Of a stretch of 64,000 nucleotides of DNA, positions 58,057 through 64,000 are shown in pieces. The notes beneath the pieces are model-generated. The model saw only the letters and a list, made by a program, of their open reading frames with translations. It was not told the origin of the DNA and ran no database searches. The translations under genes and the position numbers were made by a program. How positions within the stretch are numbered: position 1 is the first letter of the stretch; each line of letters opens with the position of its first letter. Where the stretch lies: NCBI RefSeq assembly GCF_900114035.1, contig NZ_FORP01000003.1, positions 248,001-312,000 of the forward strand, given 5' to 3'. Origin of the DNA: Amycolatopsis sacchari (GTDB lineage: Bacteria > Actinomycetota > Actinomycetes > Mycobacteriales > Pseudonocardiaceae).

Positions 58057-59787
58057 TCAGCCAGGTGGAGGGCGGGCGGCCCGGAGGAGGTGGGCCGCCC
58101 GCCCTTGTTCATCGGTTCGGTCAGGCCGTGTGCCGCGTGCGGCGGCGCAGGCCGTACCGGCACCGGCGAGCACGAGGGCGCCGGCGGCGAAGCCGAAGCC
58201 CACCAACGGGACGACCTCGGTGACGACCTCGGTGGAGGTGTCGTTACCCGGGTTGGGGTCGGGGTCGTTTCCGTCGACCTTGGCGGTGTTGTAGAGCGTG
58301 GTCACGGTGCCGTCGGCCTTGCCGGTGACGACGATGACCGCGCTCTGCTGCGCCGCGAGCGGGCCGCCGGTGCAGGTCAGCACCAGGTTCGCCACGGCGC
58401 AGCCGGGAGTGCTGGTGGTGACGTCGGTGAGCCCTGCGGGGATCTGGTCGGTGACGGTGTAGCCGGTGGAGCCGGCTGGGCCGTAGTTGGTGACGACCAG
58501 CGTGTAGGTCACCAGTTCCCCGACGTTGACCTCCGCCGGGCCACCCTTGGAGATACCCAGGTCGGCGTTCGGGTTCACGAAGGTCACGTTCGTGGTGCCC
58601 GGTTCGTTGAGGCCGTTGGGGGTGACGTTGTCCGGACCATTGGTGTACGTGCCGGCTGTCGAGGACGTCACGGGCACCGACACGGTGCAGGAGGCCATGC
58701 CCGCGTTCAAGTTGCCGGTCACGCCGATCGTGGTGCCACCCGAAGGCGCGGTCACCACACCCGCGGGGCAGGTCGTCGAGCCGGCGCCCGCCACCGTGAG
58801 CCCGGCGGGCAGCGCGTCGGTGAACGACCAGCCGTTCTTGGCGGCCAGCTCGCTGGTGTTGGTGATGGTGAACGTCAGCGTCGAGGTGCCGCCGATGTCG
58901 GCGGTGCTCGGGCTGAACGATTTGTCCAGCTGCGGGGTCACGTCGAGAATCTTGATGTTGTCGAACGCGGCATCGTTACCGTTGGCGGATCCGTTGGCGT
59001 TGCGCATGACGACGCCCACGGTGGAACCGGTGACCTTCACGGAGCCGTTCGAGGTGTAGGTCCCCACGTGCATGTTGTTGGAGCCGAGAGTGCCCTTGGC
59101 AGGTGTGGCGATCGTCGTGCCGGTCTTGCACACGTCGATCGTGCTGCCGACCGGGACCTCCGTTCCGTCCGACTGCACCAGCGAGAAGTTGTACAACGGT
59201 CCGGACACTGTGCAGCTGGCCGCCGCCGCGTCGACGCTGAAGGTCACGTACCGGCCGGACGCAGACGGCAGCGAGACCGGGCTCACCGTCTCGAACTCCA
59301 CGCGGTTCGCGCCGGGATCAGCCGCCGTGTACGCCGCGACCACGTGATTGGAGGTCGGGTCGGGAGCCTTCGCGTGGCTCCCGAGGGCCCACGCGAGTTG
59401 GCGGAGCGCGCTGTAGGAGTTGTCCCTGGTTGTCTGCGGGACGCTGCTCGGGTTGCAGTTGTTGATGACGCTGCCGGTCTGCGCCGAGTCAGGACTGTTG
59501 AAGTTCAGCACCGCACCGTTACAGGCTTCCAGCCACGGCTGGTCCGCGCGGTAGGTCTCACCGTTTGCGCCGGTGTAGTTCGTCAGCAGCACCGGAGCGG
59601 TACCGACGCCGTTCTCGAAGTCTTCGGCGTACAGATTCGTCGGTGCCTGCGGCGTCCCCGGTGTTCCGGGAGCAGCACTGGCCGCTTCGTTCAGGAGGGT
59701 CATACTCGCCGCCGACGCGATGATCGCGGCCGCCGCACCGAACGCTCCCACCCGGGCGATCGGTCGACTTCGAAGTTTTGGAGCCAT
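58057..59787 (-). CDS. Secreted surface protein with DUF11 repeats
   Basis: A predicted 576-residue exported protein. The signal peptide runs to about ASAAPG (residue ~42). A large N-terminal region (45-290) resembles a beta-sandwich/lectin-like module with scattered Cys. Two DUF11-type repeats follow: TLTFTITNTSELAAKNGW (about 315-410) and VTYTLVVTNYGPAGSTGY (about 430-520). Near the end a hydrophobic segment (VGFGFAAGALVLAGAGTACA) and a basic tail could anchor it, but no LPxTG motif is seen. DUF11 proteins are cell-surface components of unknown detail. GAAGGAG precedes the ATG by 13 bp. Thr/Ser/Gly-rich composition differs from neighbours. Confidence 0.85.
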   Translation of the reverse strand: MAPKLRSRPIARVGAFGAAAAIIASAASMTLLNEAASAAPGTPGTPQAPTNLYAEDFENGVGTAPVLLTNYTGANGETYRADQPWLEACNGAVLNFNSPDSAQTGSVINNCNPSSVPQTTRDNSYSALRQLAWALGSHAKAPDPTSNHVVAAYTAADPGANRVEFETVSPVSLPSASGRYVTFSVDAAAASCTVSGPLYNFSLVQSDGTEVPVGSTIDVCKTGTTIATPAKGTLGSNNMHVGTYTSNGSVKVTGSTVGVVMRNANGSANGNDAAFDNIKILDVTPQLDKSFSPSTADIGGTSTLTFTITNTSELAAKNGWSFTDALPAGLTVAGAGSTTCPAGVVTAPSGGTTIGVTGNLNAGMASCTVSVPVTSSTAGTYTNGPDNVTPNGLNEPGTTNVTFVNPNADLGISKGGPAEVNVGELVTYTLVVTNYGPAGSTGYTVTDQIPAGLTDVTTSTPGCAVANLVLTCTGGPLAAQQSAVIVVTGKADGTVTTLYNTAKVDGNDPDPNPGNDTSTEVVTEVVPLVGFGFAAGALVLAGAGTACAAARGTRPDRTDEQGRAAHLLRAARPPPG

Positions 59788-59899
59788 TCGAAGAAGCAAC
59801 TCCTTCGGTAGAAAGGAACCGCGCCCCCGTTCACAGCTGCCCCCAGTCACGACTGACTGCGGATCAGGGATGCGGTGTGAACCGGTTCCGCGCCCGGAA

Positions 59900-59921
59900 C
59901 ACACCTGGTAGACCTGGTGTG
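59900..59921. promoter_or_regulatory. Imperfect palindrome upstream of DUF11 gene
   Basis: A 22-bp sequence, starting CACACCTGGT and ending ACCTGGTGTG, is self-complementary at 18 of 22 positions. It lies 113 bp upstream of the DUF11 start codon and could be a regulator site. The rest of 59788-60139 shows no gene. Confidence 0.45.
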
Positions 59922-60139
59922 GGCACACCGCCTGTCATGGCCTCTCCGACCGGGGGAGGTTCCCGCCGAAGCCCGTCCCTTGAACCCGGTGAGGCAGCTG
60001 CGGAGTTTCAGGGAGCTGCGTGCCGCCGCGCTTTGCGCGGCTGAGCCGCGGGCGGCTCGGGTGGCGCGTGCACGAGCACGCTGGCGGCACAGGCCACTAG
60101 GTCTATCGCGACTGACCTCACATGGAGGTCAGACCGCTG

Positions 60140-60250
60140 CCCGGCTGGTCCTGCACGGAGGTGGGGGCTGGACCGCTCGCGAGGCGCCCGTACGACCTTC
60201 GGCACGCAGCGGTGTCGACCTGGCTCAAGGCGACGGGACCCGGTGCGGGT
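60140..60250 (+). pseudogene. Tyrosine recombinase (integrase) remnant
   Basis: One frame reads LARRPYDLRHAAVSTWL at 60176-60226. RPYDLRHAAVSTWL is the box II region of phage and plasmid integrases, with the conserved H-x-x-R-like arrangement (Arg and His of LRH). No flanking domain or start codon survives. It lies 76 bp from tRNA-Tyr, a common integration site. Confidence 0.65.
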
Positions 60251-60275
60251 AGCGGCCCCCCACTGCACATACGAC

Positions 60276-60317
60276 AAACGCCCCGCTGCCCTGTTTCCGC
60301 AGGTCAGCGGGGCGTTT
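60276..60317 (-). terminator. Terminator of tRNA-Tyr
   Basis: A perfect 13-bp stem, AAACGCCCCGCTG (60276-60288) and CAGCGGGGCGTTT (60305-60317), lies just downstream of tRNA-Tyr on the minus strand. Confidence 0.85.
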
Positions 60318-60325
60318 CCCTGGTG

Positions 60326-60407
60326 TGGCGGGTAGAGGATTCGAACCTCTGAAGGCAGTGCCGTCTGATTTACAGTCAGATCCCTTTGGCCGCTCGGGCA
60401 ACCCGCC
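60326..60407 (-). tRNA. tRNA-Tyr(GTA)
   Basis: An 82-nt class II tRNA on the minus strand. Acceptor GGCGGGT pairs with ACCCGCC, the anticodon stem CTGA/TCAG encloses a loop with anticodon GTA, and a long variable arm (around GGCACTGCC) precedes the T-stem AGAGG/CCTCT. The flanking CACCA includes no directly templated CCA. Confidence 0.95.
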
Positions 60408-60530
60408 GTGGCTGGGCGAACCAGCCGGGAGACAGCGTACAGAACGTCCCGACCGCGGTGACAAGCGGGGGGAGGTGGCAGCGCTAAGGTGTGGCGTAGC
60501 CGACAAGCCGAAGTACGAGGTGTGGGACAA

Positions 60531-61022
60531 GTGGCTGATCCGTCGTTCGACGTCGTGAGCAAGGTCGACCGCCAGGAGGTGGACAACGCGCTGAACCAGG
60601 CGGCGAAGGAGCTGTCCACCCGGTTCGACTTCCGGGGCGTCAACGCGAAGGTCTCGTGGGCCGGCGAAGAGGCGATCACCGTCGAGGCCGAGACCGAGGA
60701 GCGCGCGCTCGCCGCCGTCGAGGTGTTCAAGGAGAAGCTCATCAAGCGGGGCATCTCGCTGAAGGCGTTCGAGGCCGGTGAGCCCGCCGTGTCCGGCAAG
60801 ATCTACAAGGTCAACGGCAAGATCATCCAGGGCATCGCGTCCGACAAGGCCAAGCAGATCGCGAAGTTCATCCGCGACGAGGGGCCGAAGGGCGTGCAGG
60901 CCCAGATCCAGGGCGACCAGCTGCGCGTGTCCGGCAAGAAGAAGGACCACCTGCAGGAGGTCATCGCCCTGCTCAAGGGCAAGGACTTCGACATCGCGCT
61001 GCAGTTCACCAACTACCGCTGA
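60531..61022 (+). CDS. YajQ-family nucleotide-binding protein
   Basis: A predicted 163-residue protein, the normal YajQ length. It starts [20 protein letters not shown] and has [14 protein letters not shown] and the end [11 protein letters not shown]. YajQ proteins bind nucleotides (c-di-GMP in some bacteria) and may act with regulators; the role here is unknown. GTG 60531 is chosen by family alignment, with a weak GAGGTG site. A terminator follows. The EAL protein at 244-2865 offers a c-di-GMP context but is far away. Confidence 0.93.
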   Translation: MADPSFDVVSKVDRQEVDNALNQAAKELSTRFDFRGVNAKVSWAGEEAITVEAETEERALAAVEVFKEKLIKRGISLKAFEAGEPAVSGKIYKVNGKIIQGIASDKAKQIAKFIRDEGPKGVQAQIQGDQLRVSGKKKDHLQEVIALLKGKDFDIALQFTNYR

Positions 61023-61037
61023 CGCCCAGGACACACG

Positions 61038-61066
61038 GGAGCCCGCGACGCGGCTACGCGGGCTCC
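61038..61066 (+). terminator. Terminator after the YajQ gene
   Basis: A perfect 10-bp stem, GGAGCCCGCG (61038-61047) with CGCGGGCTCC (61057-61066), and a 9-nt loop. Confidence 0.8.
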
Positions 61067-61234
61067 AGGTCCTCGCTCTCGCCGAACGACTTGAAACGGC
61101 GCGGCACGCGCTCGTGGATCTCCTGCACGAGCACGATCCGCGCCTCGTCCTCGCCGAGGAACGCGTCGTAGTGCGGACGACCGGACGCGGAGCCCGCGAG
61201 CTCCGTGTTCGGTCGCGCAATACGCCGTCGCCCC
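61054..61234 (-). pseudogene. C-terminal fragment of an unknown protein
   Basis: A coding-like minus-strand frame ends at TAG 61054-61056 and contains SGRPHYDAFLGEDEARIVLV followed by QEIHERVPRRFKSFGE. Third positions are almost all G/C, as in real genes here. I find no start codon in the free region; going upstream the frame runs into the flavoprotein gene. It may be a truncated gene or a displaced tail. No family recognised. Confidence 0.45.
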
Positions 61235-61723
61235 TCACCACTGCGCCGTGTCCTGGGCCCACACGAACATGCGCTCCGCGCTCACCCGCAGGTACACACC
61301 ACCGCCGTCTTCGAGCACGTCCTGCCACCACGGCGGCCCGTAGAGCTCGTTCAACGCAGCGAAATCACCGTGGTCGGGGCCCAGCACGCTGGCCTTGCCG
61401 TGCACGATGATCGCGATCTCGCTCGGCACCCAGCGGGTCAGGCTGACCGCGGGCCGGCTCGCCACGTGCTTGGCCCGTGCGGAACCGGCGACCGTGGGCA
61501 CGTGGAAAACCCCGCCGTGGAAGACAGCGTCCACCGGCGCGACCCTGGGCTCGTTCCGCGCCGACACCGTCGCGAAGGCCAGTGAGCGCGGCTTGGCCAG
61601 GTAGCCCGCGACCTGGCTCGCCGTGAGGGTTTGGGCCGGGATGCCGAACGTGGACCTCAGGTGCGGCCCCGCGTTCTCCTCACTCTCGTCCAGCAACTGC
61701 TGCAGGCGCTCGATGTCACTCAT
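61235..61723 (-). CDS. PPOX-type flavin-binding protein
   Basis: A predicted 162-residue split-barrel protein of the pyridoxamine 5'-phosphate oxidase-like family. SLAFATVSARNEPRVAPVDA is the opening strand pair, AVSLTRW and IAIIVHGKASVL the core, and YLRVSAERMFVW the end. Such proteins bind FMN, F420 or heme; the cofactor is not determinable. It is divergent from clpP. Confidence 0.85.
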   Translation of the reverse strand: MSDIERLQQLLDESEENAGPHLRSTFGIPAQTLTASQVAGYLAKPRSLAFATVSARNEPRVAPVDAVFHGGVFHVPTVAGSARAKHVASRPAVSLTRWVPSEIAIIVHGKASVLGPDHGDFAALNELYGPPWWQDVLEDGGGVYLRVSAERMFVWAQDTAQW

Positions 61724-61866
61724 GCGGCGACGCTAGAACCTCCAGTCCACCTGAGGTCAATGATCGCTCTCAGCGGATTCCGCACGCCCAGAGCGAACGG
61801 CGCCCCGCAACGGACCACAACCCGAATACGGTCACGGTGTCCCGGCCGCACAACGAAAGGCACCGC

Positions 61867-62472
61867 ATGACCGTCCACTTGCTACCCAGCCTGCGTTCCC
61901 CCGGCAGCGACCTGACCCTCACCGACTCCGTCTACGAACAGCTCCTGCGCGACCGCATCGTGTTCCTCGGCTCCGAGGTCAACGACGAGATCGCCAACCG
62001 GATCACGGCCCAGCTCCTCCTCCTGGCCGCCGACGACCCGGAAAAGGACATCAAGTTCTACATCAACTCCCCCGGCGGCTCGGTCACCGCGGGCATGGCC
62101 ATCTACGACACGATGTGCCTGGTCAAACCGGACGTCTCCACCGTCGGGCTCGGGTTCGTCGCCTCGATGGGGCAGTTCCTGCTCAGCTCGGGCACCCCCG
62201 GCAAACGGTTCCTGCTGCCCAACACCCGCCTCGTCATGCACCAGCCGTCCGCCGGGATCCGCGGCGCCGCCACCGACATCGCCATCCAGGCGGAGGTCTT
62301 CGGCAAGATGAAGCGCCGCATCGCGGAGATCACGGCGCGGCAGACCGGGCAGACCGTCGAGCAGATCACGGCCGACGCCGACCGCGACCGCTGGTTCGAC
62401 GCCGAAGAAGCCCTCGCCTACGGGTTCGTCGACCGGATCATCGGAGGCGGTGAAACAGCCCTGACCGCGTGA
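61867..62472 (+). CDS. clpP: ClpP protease paralogue
   Basis: A predicted 201-residue ClpP serine peptidase. The triad is Ser100 (VASMGQFLL), His125 (RLVMHQP) and Asp174 (DRDRWF). INSPGGSVTAG and GLGFVASMG form the strand around the oxyanion hole; most ClpPs have G-Q-A-A-S-M-G-A, so FV and Q here are variant. It is a lone gene; in actinomycetes the essential pair is usually adjacent, so this is probably an accessory paralogue. ATG 61867 gives the usual short N-terminus; a 10-codon extension to GTG 61837 is open. The ribosome site GAAAGGCACC is modest. Confidence 0.93.
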   Translation: MTVHLLPSLRSPGSDLTLTDSVYEQLLRDRIVFLGSEVNDEIANRITAQLLLLAADDPEKDIKFYINSPGGSVTAGMAIYDTMCLVKPDVSTVGLGFVASMGQFLLSSGTPGKRFLLPNTRLVMHQPSAGIRGAATDIAIQAEVFGKMKRRIAEITARQTGQTVEQITADADRDRWFDAEEALAYGFVDRIIGGGETALTA

Positions 62473-62524
62473 AGCACGGCGCCGCAGCGCAACCGGCCGG
62501 TTACTCCGTGGTGTAATTCCCGCC

Positions 62525-63658
62525 ATGGGGAGACTCGCCGTGTTGGTGCTGGTCGCGGTGACCTTGGCGGGCATCGCCCCGCCCGCGCAGGCCGCCACGC
62601 GTGAGCGGCTCGCCGTCGGGTCGTACCCCCGCGTCGTGCGGCTCTCGCACGGGCCGTACCAGGGCCGGATCGTCGCCGCCGTGAGCGGGTGGGACGGCGG
62701 CGGTCCCGTGGCGCCCGTGTTCGAGAGCACCGACGAGGGCCGCAGCTTCCGGCGGATCGGCGAGATCCGCGACTCCGGCGGCGGCCGCGGCGAGTGCTGC
62801 GGCACGCTCTACGAACTGCCCCGCCAGGTCGGCCGCCTCCGCGCCGGCACCCTGCTGTGGGCGGCGAGCTACGGGCAGGACGACGGCCCCGAGCGCCGCA
62901 TGTCGCTCCGCGTCTGGGCCAGCCGCGACGGCGGCAGGCACTGGTCGTTCCTCTCCGAAGCCGCGCGCTCCCACAACCACGACGGCATCTGGGAACCGGA
63001 GTTCACCGTCGACGCCGGCGGCACCCTCTGGATGCACTACGCCGACGAGACCGAGGCGCCCCGCTACTCCCAGGTGCTCAACCGCGTCGGCTCCACCGAC
63101 GGCCTCACCTGGGGCACCAAGCAGACCACCCTCGCCATCGGGCCGACCCGCGTCCGCCCCGGCATGCCGATCGTGCGCGAGCTGCCCGGCGGCCGCTACT
63201 ACTTCGCCTACGAGATCTGCAACTACGGCAAGCTGTACTGCAACCCGTACTACAAGATCTCCGCCGACGGCGCGAACTTCGGCGACCCCGCCGACCCCGG
63301 CACCCCGGTCCAGACCGCCGAGGGCAACTACTTCCAGCACGCCCACACCGTCACGCTCTTCCCGGACGGCCGCCTGCTGATGGTGGGCCAGCTCTACACC
63401 GACGCCGGCGGCCACCGCCTCACCGGCAACGGCCAGGTGCTGCTCGCCAACGACGCCCTCGGCGCGGGCGCGTGGTACGAGCTGCCCGCGCCGGTCGCGG
63501 TTCCCGACGCCTTCAACGACTTCTGCCCCAACTACAGCTCGGTGCTGCTGCCGGTCGACGGTGGGCGGAACGTACTGGAAATCGCCGCGGACTACGACAA
63601 CGGCGTCTGCACGACGTACTTCGCGAAGGGGCCGGTCAGTCCTCGAAAGCCTTCGTGA
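62525..63658 (+). CDS. Secreted sialidase-like beta-propeller protein
   Basis: A predicted 377-residue exported protein. The signal peptide ends near PAQAATRERL. BNR/Asp-box-like repeats are visible: STDEGRSFRRI, SRDGGRHWSFL, STDGLTWGTK and SADGANFGDP. They indicate a six-bladed propeller as in exo-sialidases and related glycan-binding proteins. An Arg triad for sialic acid cannot be confirmed, so it may be a non-sialidase propeller. The ATG at 62525 sits close to the start of the signal peptide. Its 3' end overlaps the DsbA-like gene by 23 bp. Confidence 0.8.
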   Translation: MGRLAVLVLVAVTLAGIAPPAQAATRERLAVGSYPRVVRLSHGPYQGRIVAAVSGWDGGGPVAPVFESTDEGRSFRRIGEIRDSGGGRGECCGTLYELPRQVGRLRAGTLLWAASYGQDDGPERRMSLRVWASRDGGRHWSFLSEAARSHNHDGIWEPEFTVDAGGTLWMHYADETEAPRYSQVLNRVGSTDGLTWGTKQTTLAIGPTRVRPGMPIVRELPGGRYYFAYEICNYGKLYCNPYYKISADGANFGDPADPGTPVQTAEGNYFQHAHTVTLFPDGRLLMVGQLYTDAGGHRLTGNGQVLLANDALGAGAWYELPAPVAVPDAFNDFCPNYSSVLLPVDGGRNVLEIAADYDNGVCTTYFAKGPVSPRKPS

Positions 63659-64000
63659 GGGCGGCCGTGAAGGTCTCGGTGGACTGGGCGCCCGAAACGC
63701 CGTAGCGGCCGTCGAGCACGAAGAACGGCACGCCGTTCGCGCCCAGATCACGGGCTTCGGCGACGTCGGCCCGCACGTCGTCGGCGTACGTGCCGTCCTT
63801 GAGGACGCTCAGCACCTCGTCGCGGTCCAGACCGGCGTCGGCGGCGACGTCCGCCAGCGAGTCGTGGTCGAACAACGAGCGGCGCTCGGTGAAGTAGGCG
63901 CGGAAGAACCGCTCGGTGACCTCGGCCTGCTTCCCGCGCGCCTTCGCCAGGTGCAGGACCCGGTGCGCGTCGAAGGTGTTGCCGACGATGCCGTCGACCA
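63636..64000 (-). CDS. DsbA/FrnE-family oxidoreductase, partial
   Basis: The C-terminal ~120 residues of a DsbA-like thioredoxin-fold protein; the gene runs off the right edge. NTFDAHRVLHLAKARGKQ and LFDHDSLADVAADAGLD belong to the helical insertion, and GVPFFVLDGRYGVSGAQ carries the cis-proline. This is the FrnE/polyketide-associated DsbA pattern. The active-site Cys motif would lie outside the window. It overlaps the convergent propeller gene by 23 bp. Confidence 0.9.
   Translation of the reverse strand, partial: VDGIVGNTFDAHRVLHLAKARGKQAEVTERFFRAYFTERRSLFDHDSLADVAADAGLDRDEVLSVLKDGTYADDVRADVAEARDLGANGVPFFVLDGRYGVSGAQSTETFTAALTKAFED

Noticed and set aside
57934..59811. Plus-strand frame of 625 codons over the DUF11 gene
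   Set aside because: Gly/Arg/Val-rich mirror frame; the minus strand has a signal peptide and DUF11 repeats.
60112..60132. Small hairpin CTGACCTC/GAGGTCAG as an attachment site
   Set aside because: It is short, single, and does not repeat the tRNA-Tyr end; no att duplication could be shown.

Overview
The window looks like the chromosome of a high-GC actinomycete of the Pseudonocardiaceae, most likely Amycolatopsis or a close relative. I base this on strongly GC-biased third codon positions, many GTG starts, GTGA/ATGA start-stop overlaps, DtxR/IdeR-type iron boxes, and a glycosyltransferase of the vancomycin-group type. This is a reading of the sequence, not a database result.

Positions 1-9060 are mostly housekeeping and signalling: a partial tRNA and tRNA-Thr(GGT), a membrane GGDEF/EAL cyclic-di-GMP protein, a GNAT acetyltransferase, Lon protease overlapping a convergent DedA protein, and a NarL-type two-component pair.

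Positions 9101-44054 hold a mixed-ligand siderophore gene cluster. Four divergent or single promoters carry iron boxes (9101, 32450, 34534, 43035). The parts are a siderophore-binding lipoprotein, four NRPS genes (six amino-acid modules plus an aryl carrier protein), an MbtH protein, an alpha/beta hydrolase, an MFS exporter, an aryl-AMP ligase, two FecCD-type permeases, a salicylate synthase, an ornithine N-hydroxylase and a formyltransferase. Read together they predict: salicylate is made, adenylated and loaded on the aryl carrier protein of the last NRPS gene; a cyclization domain makes an oxazoline or thiazoline; then come Ser, D-Ser, Ser, D-(N5-formyl-N5-hydroxy)Orn and one further D-residue whose adenylation code I cannot assign. 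The domain types place assembly order as 10731-14072, then 14069-21100, then the two DCL-starting proteins. No thioesterase domain, no ABC ATPase and no phosphopantetheinyl transferase lie in the window. The architecture resembles the salicyl-oxazoline/hydroxyornithine siderophores known from Amycolatopsis and Streptomyces (amychelin-like), but the exact product is unproven. The cluster is interrupted at 38050-40376 by an unrelated regulatory island (MarR, a small tautomerase-like protein, TetR with two operators, and an NAD-dependent reductase).

Positions 44041-57192 are accessory chromosomal genes: a split LigD-type polymerase and ligase pair, membrane proteins, a flavin reductase, an SDR, a fasciclin lipoprotein with a molybdopterin oxidoreductase, a secreted lipase, an MFS protein and an orphan glycopeptide-type glycosyltransferase. 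Positions 57250-60330 are a poorly conserved stretch with a strong promoter, two overlapping small ORFs, a secreted DUF11 surface protein and an integrase remnant beside tRNA-Tyr. Positions 60531-64000 return to conserved genes: a YajQ protein, a PPOX-type flavoprotein, a ClpP paralogue, a secreted sialidase-like propeller and a DsbA/FrnE protein cut by the window end.

The most unusual observations are a 12-13 bp palindrome (GGAARGCGCTTYCC) recurring at least twelve times inside the NRPS reading frames, a vestigial copy of the NRPS 3' end with its terminator, and the lack of any release domain in the assembly line.
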